Shown: piece after piece, positions 1-9,178 of the stretch
Layout of the letters: each line of letters opens with the position of its first letter
Position numbering within the stretch: position 1 is the first letter of the stretch
Assembly (NCBI GenBank): GCA_031264865.1
Contig: JAISDJ010000128.1
Span: forward strand, 1-47,476
Length of the DNA: 47,476 nt
From: Tannerellaceae bacterium
Lineage (GTDB): Bacteria; Bacteroidota; Bacteroidia; Bacteroidales; Tannerellaceae
Direction: 5' to 3'
Translations under genes and position numbers: made by a program
Notes under the pieces: generated by a model
The model's database searches: none
What the model saw: the letters and a program-made list of their open reading frames with translations, nothing else
What the model was told of the DNA's origin: nothing

Positions 1-3
1 GTT

Positions 4-286
4 ATGACAGAAGAAAATAAAATCAAGTGTTTTGAAAATCGAGAAGATTGGAGGAAGTGGCTGACAGACAACTTTGAAACCACAGATGAAATTTGGTTTG
101 TGTTTCCCAATAAATCTTCGGGCAAAACAAGTATTTTCCGACACCTATAAACGTATCCGAATTGCATACATTGAAGCGGCAAGGAAACGACCAGAAGAAT
201 TTGAAAAGCGACTAAACAACTTTATAGGTAAAACAAAAGAAAATAAAAGGATAACAGGATTTGGCGGAATTGAAAAATACTATTAA
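4..286 (+). pseudogene. YdeI/OmpD-associated-family protein, internally deleted and frameshifted
   Basis: Two pieces of one family are joined here. From ATG at 4, about 45 codons read as the family's N-terminus (CFENREDW, then EIWFVFPNKSSGKTSI) and stop at TAA near 148-150. A second frame starting near 134 gives the family's C-terminus (TYKRIRIAYIEAARKRPEEF and GFGGIEKYY) and ends at 286. Family members are normally about 190-200 residues, so roughly 90-100 central codons are missing and the frame shifts at the join (about 128-140). The ATG inside the second frame at 74 lies in the N-terminal coding part and is not a real start. I infer a dead gene. The left window edge lies only 3 bases upstream, so promoter and ribosome site cannot be judged. 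Confidence 0.7.
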
Positions 287-341
287 TCAAAAAATATCAG
301 CACATAAGCATTTTTCAGGTAACTAATTTCTGTTAAAAAAA

Positions 342-429
342 GCATCGTAATGTCTTGAGGAAACCATTGTAATGTCCTGCAAAAACCATTACAATGACTT
401 TCCAAAGGCATCGTAATGGTTTCCTCAAC
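342..429. repeat. 22-bp-period intergenic array A (4 units)
   Basis: Four 22-bp units start at 342, 364, 386 and 408, each built on a near-palindromic core such as CATTGTAATG, CATTACAATG or CATCGTAATG. The outer parts form an inverted repeat: TTGAGGAAACC at 355-365 is the exact complement of 418-428, and the match continues into the cores at 18 of 20 positions. The array lies between the YdeI remnant and the susD terminator. It resembles the array at 41103-41212 closely. There is no spacer variation of the CRISPR kind. The rest of 287-644 shows no gene. Confidence 0.75.
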
Positions 430-553
430 ACTATATAATCATTTTTTTAACATCTCTTTCTTCCTTTCACCAATCCCAGAAAGTCTTCTTGGATACGAAG
501 TTTGGGAATAGAGAACAGGTGATAATAACCTTTTACATTCGCTTTAGTAACGC

Positions 554-586
554 AAAAAAGAAGGTATCCCGGGGAAGGATACCTTC
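554..586 (-). terminator. Rho-independent terminator of the susCD unit
   Basis: A perfect 10-bp stem (560-569 with 577-586, GAAGGTATCC) encloses a 7-nt loop. On the minus strand it is followed by six T (559-554). It lies about 60 bp past the susD stop, so the transcript apparently ends there without any further gene. Confidence 0.85.
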
Positions 587-644
587 AGATTTAATTAGCG
601 CTTACTATTACCCTCTTTTACATGGGTCTTTTTCTGAAAAATCA

Positions 645-2360
645 TTATTCCCAACCTCTGGTGGTTTGTTTGAGCAATGGATTGGAATTCAGGATACGTG
701 ATGGGATCGGAAATATTTCATAATCCTTATCGTTCTTATCCTGTGGTTTGTTCCACCAGGCTTCGCCAAAACGTCCCCAACGGATCAGGTCGGTGCGTCT
801 GCGGTGTTCGCCTAAGAACTCGCGTCCCCATTCAACGATAAATTCCTGATCGTCGAGTTTGCTCAAATTCTGTTCGTAGCTGTATTTAGACCATTCTTCG
901 GGCGGATAATTCCGTTCGCGAACGGCGTCTAACAGTTTTGCGGCGCCGGCTTTGTCGCCTGACCGGTATTTACATTCGGCTAACGAATAATACATTTCAC
1001 TTAAACGAATTTCGGCAACAGACTGATTCATGAAATGACCATATGTGTTTGGCAGCGGTCCGAATTTCATCAGGCGAATCCCCGAATTTTCTTCGCCCGT
1101 CGTAACGGCCGAACCTTCTTCCCAACGTCCGCCCGGTCGTTCCGAGAAACGTCCTACCTGATCGACAAAGATCAATGGCTGACCCGTATATTCTTCCGAA
1201 CCGGTAACGGGCTTGGATAAATCATAGCCGTAGCCTTTCGCTCTGTCGAACTCATACTGCGGGCCTACCAGGAAGAAACCTCTTGTATCGCCCTGGTCGT
1301 TAATCACCTCATAATTCTGTTTTCTGTAATCCACATCTGCATATTTTTCAAAAGGCATACCCAGTGCGTAGTTATACAAATTACCGTCGCCATCTCTGGA
1401 CGGGGTTAAGTGAATACCGTTATATCCGTTCCATCCGTCGGTGTCTAATATTGAACTTGATTTATAATGATGATGGGCCGAATACATCCATCCCAATTCA
1501 TACTGATTACGTTTATGAGGCCATTCAAACAGGTTTTCGGAAGACATATTCCCTACAAAAGAACGATGGAACGGACCGCGATAATCCGGGTCGATAGAAA
1601 AACCGGCGCCATATTTCCCGTCAATAATATCTTGGGCTGTCTGAGCACATTCCGTATATTTCGCCGTTCCGATCCACTTTTCGGCATTGAGGTACATTCT
1701 TACCAGAATAGCGGCGGCGGCGGCCTGATTAAAGCGGCCTGTTACCGGCTTTTGGTTGAGCCCCGGAATACATTCTTTCAATTCTTTTTCCACGTAGGCG
1801 AATACGTCCTGGGGAGAAGATTGTTCCTGCAAAGTAGTTATATCTTCTACAATAGGAACATATCGGAAGAAATCAATCAGGAACGTATAAAACCAGGCAC
1901 GTAAAGCACGGAGTTCGCCAATATAATTGTTTTTCTCCGCTTCGGTTACTCCAATAGCAGCAAAATCAATATCTTCGAAATCTATTAAAAGATTATTTAT
2001 CTGTGCAATACCCTGATAAGGGCCTACCCATCCGCCATTTACCTGATTCTGCAAATAGTCCCAGTTATGACCATGAAGGCGCACCCACTGGCCTTCGTCC
2101 CAACCATGTTTTCCTTTCTGTGTCCATACAAAATGATCGGCTGTTAATTCCTGAAGATTCCAGCGATCGCCATCCCATGCACACCAGTGTCCATGTTCAT
2201 AAGGGCGCAATACGGCTGCTTCCACAGAACTTTTATCTGTAAAATAGGTATCCTTTGTAAGAAAACTAAAAGATTCCTCTGTCAAGTCCGTACAGGATGG
2301 TAATAGTACTACTGATAGTAGCGCAATTACTATATATCTATAATATTTCATATTTTTCAT
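645..2360 (-). CDS. SusD/RagB-family outer-membrane glycan-binding lipoprotein
   Basis: 571 residues. The N-terminus is a lipoprotein signal ending in LPSC, with the lipidated cysteine at about residue 23, followed by TDLTEE as is usual for SusD proteins. The rest fits the family: an N-terminal TPR-like region (GELRALRAWFYTFLIDFF) and a C-terminal half with LSEMYYSLAECKYRSGDKAGAAKLL and the closing REFLGEHRRRTDLIRWGRF block. SusD proteins sit on the cell surface as a lid over the SusC barrel and bind the glycan to be imported. The gene follows susC by 21 bp on the same strand, so the two form one transcript. The substrate cannot be told from sequence. No glycoside hydrolase accompanies it. 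Confidence 0.93.
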   Translation of the reverse strand: MKNMKYYRYIVIALLSVVLLPSCTDLTEESFSFLTKDTYFTDKSSVEAAVLRPYEHGHWCAWDGDRWNLQELTADHFVWTQKGKHGWDEGQWVRLHGHNWDYLQNQVNGGWVGPYQGIAQINNLLIDFEDIDFAAIGVTEAEKNNYIGELRALRAWFYTFLIDFFRYVPIVEDITTLQEQSSPQDVFAYVEKELKECIPGLNQKPVTGRFNQAAAAAILVRMYLNAEKWIGTAKYTECAQTAQDIIDGKYGAGFSIDPDYRGPFHRSFVGNMSSENLFEWPHKRNQYELGWMYSAHHHYKSSSILDTDGWNGYNGIHLTPSRDGDGNLYNYALGMPFEKYADVDYRKQNYEVINDQGDTRGFFLVGPQYEFDRAKGYGYDLSKPVTGSEEYTGQPLIFVDQVGRFSERPGGRWEEGSAVTTGEENSGIRLMKFGPLPNTYGHFMNQSVAEIRLSEMYYSLAECKYRSGDKAGAAKLLDAVRERNYPPEEWSKYSYEQNLSKLDDQEFIVEWGREFLGEHRRRTDLIRWGRFGEAWWNKPQDKNDKDYEIFPIPSRILNSNPLLKQTTRGWE

Positions 2361-2381
2361 ACTATGCTATGTCAATTTCGA

Positions 2382-5378
2382 TTAATAACTGATTTGAACA
2401 CCAAATGTAAGGTTACGAGTTGTCGGATAGATATCCATCGGATTAGAATCATCATTTCCGCTACGTATACCCGGCCATATACCTGTTGTTTTAATATTGG
2501 CAGGATCCATACCTGTAAACTTCGTAATCGTAAATACATTATTTATTGTTCCGTAGATACGTAGATTAGAGATCCATTTTGTTTTCAGTTTAGGAGTCCA
2601 TCCTAACGTGATATTATCTAATTTCAGGTAATTACCATTTTCAATAAAATAATCGGTAACTTTTTTTGTACCCAATATATGTCCGTTCTTTTCGTAAGCC
2701 GAGTGTAACAGGTTTATTTCAGGCTCAGCCTGTAATCCTAAATACATTTGCTCAATATTAAGGATATCATAATCAAATAATCCCTGGAATTTAAAGCTCA
2801 GGTCAATTCCTTTATACGTAAATGTATTTCCCCAAGCTATCACCCACTTAGGAGAACCGTTTCCTAAATAAGTACGGTCTGAATCCTGTGCATCATCTGC
2901 CGCTATTTTCTCTCCGTTTACATCTCCTCCTTTATAAATCATGATCCTGCCTAAATCATCTACGCCGGCATATTTGTATCCGTAGAAGGAACCCATTTCT
3001 TTACCATCGGCCAATCGTTGAGCCGGGCCGGGATTACCGGGTGAGGGTAAACCATTACCATCAATATATCCTTTTGTAAATGTTTGATTGGAAAACGATT
3101 TCAATTTAGACTTAACATAATAAATAGTAGCGAAAGAATTATAATTAAAGTCTTTTGTACGTACAATATCAGCGTTTAATTGTAATTCAAAACCTTTACT
3201 ATCGGTTGTTCCTACATTCGTCCATAAGTTCTGATGCAAGTAAGGTGGAACGGGTACATCGTATTCGGCAATTACGTCTTTACCTTCGCGGATAAAGAAT
3301 TCGGCAGCTCCCCACAAACGATTATCAAATAATGTATAATCAAGACCAATATTATAGGATATCTGCTTTTCCCATACCAAATCCTTATTTGGATTATTTC
3401 CAGGTCCGTACACCTGTATCCATTGCCCGTTACTGTCTATCTGCCAACCGTATCCGGAATATTTTGCCAATGCAATATACTTATCAAAATTAGAACGGCC
3501 GGTAACTCCATAAGAGAAGCGCAGTTTCAAATCATTCACATAAGGCTTGTCTTCAAAGAATGATAACCGGGAGAAACGCCAGGCTGCAGAAGCTGCTGGA
3601 AATGCACCCCATTTATGGTCTTCACCAAATTTGGTATTTCCTTCGTAACGAATCGATGCCGTCAATAAGAACAAATTATCATAGTCGTAATTCAAACGCC
3701 CTAAGAATGCAATTGTCTTTTCCTTTGTTTTATCAGACTCCATTCCTAAACGGCCTTCAGCGTTATTCCAGCGTCCGCCTTGCAGATAGTTCCATTTAAA
3801 CTGATCGCTTGGAAAGTCCATATTCTCAGCCCAGAACTTTTCGTAGTTAAATTCCTGGTATGAGTAACCGCCCATGATTTTAAAATCATGTTTATCTATT
3901 TTATACGAATAATTTCCGAGCCATTCGAGGGTCCAGTCTACCCAGCCTTCCTGTTGCAGACGAGCGCGGCCGGCTCTGGCATTATCAATTGATTCGCGGT
4001 GGTATTTTGTATAATACTCGCGTTGTTTTTTGTTATGTCCCTGGCGGGCTAGCTTCAACTCGGTATTCAGGTTATCCAGAATATTCAACTTCAGATTGAA
4101 ATCTGCCGTTATATATTCCTGTGTGGCGCCGTTTTCACGTTCCGTTAAGTTCTTGATCGGATTCCATTCATCGTAACGTCCTTTGAAATACTCCATCTCA
4201 TCTTTATCAACCGTTGGGTTTAACTTGGCGGCAACACGGAAAGAACCATAATCCGTATAATCTTCTTCCGCAACCCTGTATGAAAGGTTTCCACCAACTT
4301 CCAATCGGTTTTCCAATGTTACTTGTCTGAAACTGGCTCGTAATCCATACTCTTCTCTTCCGGATGCAATATCAATCCCATCTGCTTTTCTGTAGTTGGC
4401 AGAAAGACGGAACATCGTACTTTCAGATCCTCCGGCTATCGAAACATTATGATTCTGTCCGATATTATCCTTATTGAGTAGTTCGTCATACCAGTTTGTC
4501 CTGGAACCAAAATCTTTAGCGCGTCCTTTTGCTATAAATTCTTCCGGCGAAAGAATATCCGGCTTGGCTGCAACCATCAAGTGATTGACATAACCATCAT
4601 AAGCAATAGAAACTTTCCCTGCCTTGGCCTGCCTTGTTGTCACCAAGACAACCCCATTAGCTCCGCGCGAACCATAAATAGCTGCCGCCGAACCATCTTT
4701 TAGTACTGTAATCGATTCGATATCCTGCTGAGATAAATTACGAAGGTCGCCACCCGGCATACCATCAATTACAATCAAAGGAGAATTACCCGCTTTCAAG
4801 GAAGAAGCACCACGAATCTGTAACGTAGAAGAAGCGTTCGGGTCGCCAATAGCCGTACTTGAAATAGCTAAACCGGCAACTCTACCGTCAATCATTTGCA
4901 TCGGATCCATCACAGCTCCCTGTATAAAATCATTACGACTTATACTGGTTACAGCTGTTGTCAAATCCTTTTTAACGGTTGTACCGTATCCAACAACAAT
5001 TACTTCATCCAATCGCTGATTATCCTCAGCTAATATAATGTTCATATTGGCTGTTGCCGGTAATTCCAGCGTAGAATAGCCAATGTAAGAAATGACAAGG
5101 ACACTTCCTTGTTTTACATTTAATGTAAAACTACCATCAATATTAGTAATGGTTCCGTTTGTCGTTCCTTTCTCCATAATATTAGCGCCAATAACTTCAA
5201 GACCGGCCGGATCTTTCACAACCCCTTTTACTGTAACTTGCTGAGCAGAGACAGACATACCCAAAACACAAAGAAAAAGGAATACCGACAATATACGTAT
5301 ATTCCCCTTTTTTAATCTCAAGATTAAATCCATAATAGAATAATTTAGGTTAGTAAACTTGTTATAAAACTTTCTCAT
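2382..5378 (-). CDS. SusC/RagA-family TonB-linked outer-membrane transporter
   Basis: 998 residues. Order: signal peptide ending in SVSA before QQVTV; a carboxypeptidase-D-like regulatory domain (about residues 48-125, VKGVVKDPAGLEVIGANI); the TonB-box-like segment DEVIVVGYGT near 128-137; a plug domain with the SusC signature (IRGASSL, DGMPGG, ESITVLKDGSAAAIYGSRGANGVVLVTT); then a long beta barrel ending in FGVQISY. It imports an oligosaccharide or similar ligand with TonB energy, in complex with the SusD protein encoded just downstream. The start given is the longest. Met16 (5333) leaves a tidier signal peptide and is an equally good start. A strong hairpin at 5471-5517 separates it from the regulator gene upstream. 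Confidence 0.94.
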   Translation of the reverse strand: MRKFYNKFTNLNYSIMDLILRLKKGNIRILSVFLFLCVLGMSVSAQQVTVKGVVKDPAGLEVIGANIMEKGTTNGTITNIDGSFTLNVKQGSVLVISYIGYSTLELPATANMNIILAEDNQRLDEVIVVGYGTTVKKDLTTAVTSISRNDFIQGAVMDPMQMIDGRVAGLAISSTAIGDPNASSTLQIRGASSLKAGNSPLIVIDGMPGGDLRNLSQQDIESITVLKDGSAAAIYGSRGANGVVLVTTRQAKAGKVSIAYDGYVNHLMVAAKPDILSPEEFIAKGRAKDFGSRTNWYDELLNKDNIGQNHNVSIAGGSESTMFRLSANYRKADGIDIASGREEYGLRASFRQVTLENRLEVGGNLSYRVAEEDYTDYGSFRVAAKLNPTVDKDEMEYFKGRYDEWNPIKNLTERENGATQEYITADFNLKLNILDNLNTELKLARQGHNKKQREYYTKYHRESIDNARAGRARLQQEGWVDWTLEWLGNYSYKIDKHDFKIMGGYSYQEFNYEKFWAENMDFPSDQFKWNYLQGGRWNNAEGRLGMESDKTKEKTIAFLGRLNYDYDNLFLLTASIRYEGNTKFGEDHKWGAFPAASAAWRFSRLSFFEDKPYVNDLKLRFSYGVTGRSNFDKYIALAKYSGYGWQIDSNGQWIQVYGPGNNPNKDLVWEKQISYNIGLDYTLFDNRLWGAAEFFIREGKDVIAEYDVPVPPYLHQNLWTNVGTTDSKGFELQLNADIVRTKDFNYNSFATIYYVKSKLKSFSNQTFTKGYIDGNGLPSPGNPGPAQRLADGKEMGSFYGYKYAGVDDLGRIMIYKGGDVNGEKIAADDAQDSDRTYLGNGSPKWVIAWGNTFTYKGIDLSFKFQGLFDYDILNIEQMYLGLQAEPEINLLHSAYEKNGHILGTKKVTDYFIENGNYLKLDNITLGWTPKLKTKWISNLRIYGTINNVFTITKFTGMDPANIKTTGIWPGIRSGNDDSNPMDIYPTTRNLTFGVQISY

Positions 5379-5470
5379 AAATAATTTTCTAATTAAAAAA
5401 ATTGTTTGACTTAGTTAAATTGTAACAATAGTAAGTGTTTAGTATAAGAAAATACACGTCCTGTTATACC

Positions 5471-5517
5471 AAAAAGGTGTCATAGTTTACCAAATGGTAA
5501 ATTATGACACCTTTTTT
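5471..5517 (-). terminator. Hairpin terminator behind the HTCS gene
   Basis: A 21-bp stem with one G-T wobble (5471-5491 with 5496-5516, containing AAGGTGTCATA) closes on a 4-nt loop and runs into T residues on the minus strand. It lies 20 bp beyond the stop of the regulator and about 90 bp before susC, so it should separate the two transcripts. T runs on both sides mean it could act in either direction. Confidence 0.8.
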
Positions 5518-5536
5518 GATACGGAAGACACTCCTG

Positions 5537-8500
5537 TTAAACCATTTTTTCTCTTGTTCTATATTCTTTGGGAGTCATTTTGTATTTCTTAAAGAATTCA
5601 CGGTAGAAATAGGATTTATTATTTATTCCTACTTTATAAATTATTTCCTGGATGCTTAGATTTGTAGTAATCAAAAGTTGAGCAGCATATATAAATCGAT
5701 AATCCTTAATATAATCCGTAGGAGACAGAGAGGTTATCCGTTTGAATTTCCGGTAAAAGCTACGGGTATTCAAACCTGTTTTTTCTGCAATCATTTCGGG
5801 GCGGAAGTTTTCTTTATCAAGGTTTTCCTTTATAATTTTAGTTACCAGTTCCATAAAATCTTTATCTTCCTGATGTAATAATTGCCCGTCGTATAGTTCA
5901 TAAGCGCTTTCCGGTGAGTAATAGTATTCTTTTAAATCCCTTTTTGTTGAAATAAGACGATTGACGGCTGAATGTAAAACGATTGCTGAAAAAGGTTTCG
6001 TTAAATACAGGTCTGCACCGGAATTTAAACCTTCCGCCTGTTCTTTCGCACTTATTTCTGCCGAAACAATGACGATAGGAATATGTTTCGTCAGTTTAGC
6101 GGCTTTTATTTGTTTAATGAAATCAAGCCCGTTTATGCCCGGCATCAGAATATCCGTGATAATCAATACAGGAATATGTGTCTCTAAGAAATGTAAAGCT
6201 TCCGAAGCATTGAACGCTTCTTTTATTTCATATTCTACAGATAATGTATTCTTTATCAACCATACGATATCTCTATTATCATCAATGACCAGGATAAGCG
6301 GCTTAACTGATTCCGGCGCTTCCACCCGGAAATTAATCCGATCTTTTTCTATAGACGGTAGAAACAATTCACTTTGCTTCTTTATAAATTCAGCTATATC
6401 TATTCTTTTAATTTTTAACTCGGTAAAACCGGATTCTTCTATTTTTCTGAAATCGAGAATTTCCCGGATCAATTCATTCAGTCCCTTTACATTATTACGA
6501 AGTATCTCTATATTCTCTTCGTATAGCTCCTCTTCCGATTCTGTCACTTTAAAAGAATGTATATTTTCTATTATTCCATTGATCAAAGTTAAAGGAGTAC
6601 GTAGCTCATGGGTAATATTGGTAAAGAAGTTCAATTTAGCTTCATACAGTTTTTCTTTTTGTTCGTCTTTCATTTGTTGAGCCAACAGTTGTTGTCGTTT
6701 TGCAAAACGCATATGGAAAAACTTAATGATACTTACCAATAGAAGGATATAAAGAATAATATATCCCCCGACAGCCCAATAAGTCAAATACCAGGGTGGT
6801 TGGATATAAATCGGCAGTTGGTATTCTTTTATTACATTATCAAATACATCATCTTTATATTTTGTTCGTAACGTATACCGTCCAAAAGGCAAATTGGAGA
6901 AAGAAACTTCATTGTTTTTTTGTAATGCTACCCATGATGTATCATAATTATCAAGAAGATAGGCATACTCGTAATTATTTCCGCCGATATAATCAATAGC
7001 AACGAATGAAATTGTAAAAGAAGAAACAGACGGGGGAATAACCAGTTCTCCGGTAGCAGAAGTCAAGCTATGTACCTCTCCATTCATAGTTACATCTAAA
7101 AAGCGTAAATCCGGAATATACTTTCCAGAACTTTTATTCGCCGGTTCAAGCCATACCAAACCATTTATGCCGCCAAAGAATAAGCATCCGGTATGCGGAC
7201 ATTTCCAATAGGCATCGTCCGAAAACTCTGTCACAGTCAGATCCTGATGATAGAAATTATGAAAAAGATTATTTTCGGGATTATATTTTATCAAGCCCCT
7301 GTTAGTACTTAACCATAAACAATCCGTATTATCTTTCAGAATCCCATGTATCATATCATTGGCAATCCTATTTTTACGATTGAATTGTCTGGTTGCATTC
7401 TCTCCTACTTGAACCAAACCAGAACTGGAACCCAGATAGTAAATGGAATCCCTGTCAACATAAAGGCATAAAACATCTCCAATAGCAGAATTTCCCTGAT
7501 TATCGGGAGAAAAAGATTTATATTCATTTGTATAGATATTCAAACGGATAGCCCCATACCCTCCACGTATACCTACCAGAAGAGACGAATCACCATCGAA
7601 AACCATGGAATGAAAATTACTACAGATTCTCCCTCCCATTTCAAAAACAAGAAATCTAATGCTTTTTAAAGTAAAGGGTGTTGTAGATTTATTTACAACA
7701 ATTTCTATCAAACCATCTCCCGCAGTTGCCAACCATAGGACAGAATCATTTATTTCGCAAATAGAATGTACCCAACGGATATCACTGTTAATGGTATAAA
7801 TCTTATCATCCCTATATGAATAATAGGATAAGCCAAGCCCTTCCGAGCCTATCCAAAGCGTATTTTTGTCTGTATTGCGTGAAAAACAAAAAACCTGATT
7901 ATTTGCCAATCCATTCTCCGTAGTATAATGTGTAACTCTATCTTCACTTATAGGTTGGTCATCATATAAATGGTAGTCTTGTATGCGGAAAATCCCATCT
8001 CCTTTCGTTGCAATCCAAAGCGTATTTTTCTCATCTGTATATATACCTCTAACCGGTTTCTGAGAAGAATTAGGCAAATGCTCCAATGGCAAAACTCTAA
8101 AAGGCTTATTTTCTTTATAATACATATTGATTCCTTGCCCGTCGGTTCCTATCCATAATATATTCTGTATCGTATCTTTACACAAACTGAATACGCCTGC
8201 TTCTATGCTTACGGAAGTATATTCAAGCGTGTTGCTTTTTCCGTTTAACTTAATAAGTCCATTGTTTATATACGAAATATAAATATCCGATTCCCACAAC
8301 AAAATACGAGATATATCAGAATATCTACCATTTAAAAAAGACAGATTTGCCACTAATTCCTTCTGTTTGCTTTTGCTATCATATACATAAAGCTTATTTG
8401 TTACGTCTACAAAAAACAATTTTTCCTCTTCTTTATCATAAAAAGCGTGATTTATCTCTAATGTGTGCAAGGATGTTTCATTGAAATTCAATGAAACCGA

Positions 8501-9178
8501 AGCTTCGTGTACAGTAAGCTCAATCTCTCTCAATAAACCACTAACCGTAAGAATATAAAAGTTATTCTGATAGAAGAAAAGTTCTTTTACATCTGTTAAT
8601 GCCAATCCCGGTACATGTATGTCGTGAAATAGTTCCTTTTCAGGTGAAAAATAAGATATAGAATTATCCGACGACATAAAAAGCGCATGTCCCAACGAGT
8701 CAGAAGTTAATAAACATGTTTCAGGGTACTGTGGGTATGATTTTACCACTTTCCGCTCTGATATTGATATCCGATTTAATCCGATAATAGTAGATACCCA
8801 TATATGGTCTGGCCCTCCATCTATTATTTTACGGATTATATTTCCATCAATCGAATGTTCATCGCCCGGATCATAACGAAAAACAAAGGTGTTTTTCCCA
8901 TTATATAAATTCAGTCCGTCATAAGTGCCAAACCACATATTCCCAGCTTTATCCCGATGTATATAAAGGACAGCATTATTTGATAAATCAGGAATATCCA
9001 ATTTTCTCAAGACATGATTGGCTTGAATATGAATCGTATTGGTTAAACAGATACACCCTAACAGAATATATTTTACTATACTCTTCGTTCTATTAGCAAA
9101 CAGAGACAAGGTTAATAAGTGCATTTTTGAATAAGTACATCCATCCTCACTGTTCCCTCTGTTCGGACATATAAACAT
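5537..9178 (-). CDS. Hybrid two-component regulator (HTCS) lacking a HATPase domain
   Basis: 1213 residues. Order: signal segment (about 35-53); a periplasmic two-part propeller of Reg_prop repeats (MWFGTYDGLNLY, LWIGTDGQGI, LWIATKGDGI, LWIGSEGLGL and others); a Y_Y_Y domain (about 705-790); one membrane helix near 800-820; a HisKA dimerisation domain with H-box ITHELRTPL (His857); a receiver with VIDDN and phosphoacceptor Asp1009 (IITDILMPG) and LTKPF; and an AraC-type helix-turn-helix at about 1105-1213. The HATPase_c domain normally found between HisKA and receiver is absent: INFRVEAPES runs directly into VKPLILVIDDN near residue 958, with no N, G1 or G2 box, yet the frame is open. HTCS proteins control nearby susCD genes, here directly downstream. 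Met1 or Met19 could be the start. Confidence 0.93.
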   Translation of the reverse strand: MFICPNRGNSEDGCTYSKMHLLTLSLFANRTKSIVKYILLGCICLTNTIHIQANHVLRKLDIPDLSNNAVLYIHRDKAGNMWFGTYDGLNLYNGKNTFVFRYDPGDEHSIDGNIIRKIIDGGPDHIWVSTIIGLNRISISERKVVKSYPQYPETCLLTSDSLGHALFMSSDNSISYFSPEKELFHDIHVPGLALTDVKELFFYQNNFYILTVSGLLREIELTVHEASVSLNFNETSLHTLEINHAFYDKEEEKLFFVDVTNKLYVYDSKSKQKELVANLSFLNGRYSDISRILLWESDIYISYINNGLIKLNGKSNTLEYTSVSIEAGVFSLCKDTIQNILWIGTDGQGINMYYKENKPFRVLPLEHLPNSSQKPVRGIYTDEKNTLWIATKGDGIFRIQDYHLYDDQPISEDRVTHYTTENGLANNQVFCFSRNTDKNTLWIGSEGLGLSYYSYRDDKIYTINSDIRWVHSICEINDSVLWLATAGDGLIEIVVNKSTTPFTLKSIRFLVFEMGGRICSNFHSMVFDGDSSLLVGIRGGYGAIRLNIYTNEYKSFSPDNQGNSAIGDVLCLYVDRDSIYYLGSSSGLVQVGENATRQFNRKNRIANDMIHGILKDNTDCLWLSTNRGLIKYNPENNLFHNFYHQDLTVTEFSDDAYWKCPHTGCLFFGGINGLVWLEPANKSSGKYIPDLRFLDVTMNGEVHSLTSATGELVIPPSVSSFTISFVAIDYIGGNNYEYAYLLDNYDTSWVALQKNNEVSFSNLPFGRYTLRTKYKDDVFDNVIKEYQLPIYIQPPWYLTYWAVGGYIILYILLLVSIIKFFHMRFAKRQQLLAQQMKDEQKEKLYEAKLNFFTNITHELRTPLTLINGIIENIHSFKVTESEEELYEENIEILRNNVKGLNELIREILDFRKIEESGFTELKIKRIDIAEFIKKQSELFLPSIEKDRINFRVEAPESVKPLILVIDDNRDIVWLIKNTLSVEYEIKEAFNASEALHFLETHIPVLIITDILMPGINGLDFIKQIKAAKLTKHIPIVIVSAEISAKEQAEGLNSGADLYLTKPFSAIVLHSAVNRLISTKRDLKEYYYSPESAYELYDGQLLHQEDKDFMELVTKIIKENLDKENFRPEMIAEKTGLNTRSFYRKFKRITSLSPTDYIKDYRFIYAAQLLITTNLSIQEIIYKVGINNKSYFYREFFKKYKMTPKEYRTREKMV

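Noticed and set aside
342-429. Short phased repeats resembling a small CRISPR array
   Set aside because: Units follow one another without spacers, alternate in orientation, and no cas genes are near.
489-701. 70-codon plus-strand frame
   Set aside because: It covers the susD terminator and the 3' end of susD in the opposite strand; composition is not protein-like.
5961-6680. 239-codon plus-strand frame opposite the HTCS gene
   Set aside because: Antisense shadow of the receiver and HisKA coding region; serine-rich translation typical of a complement.
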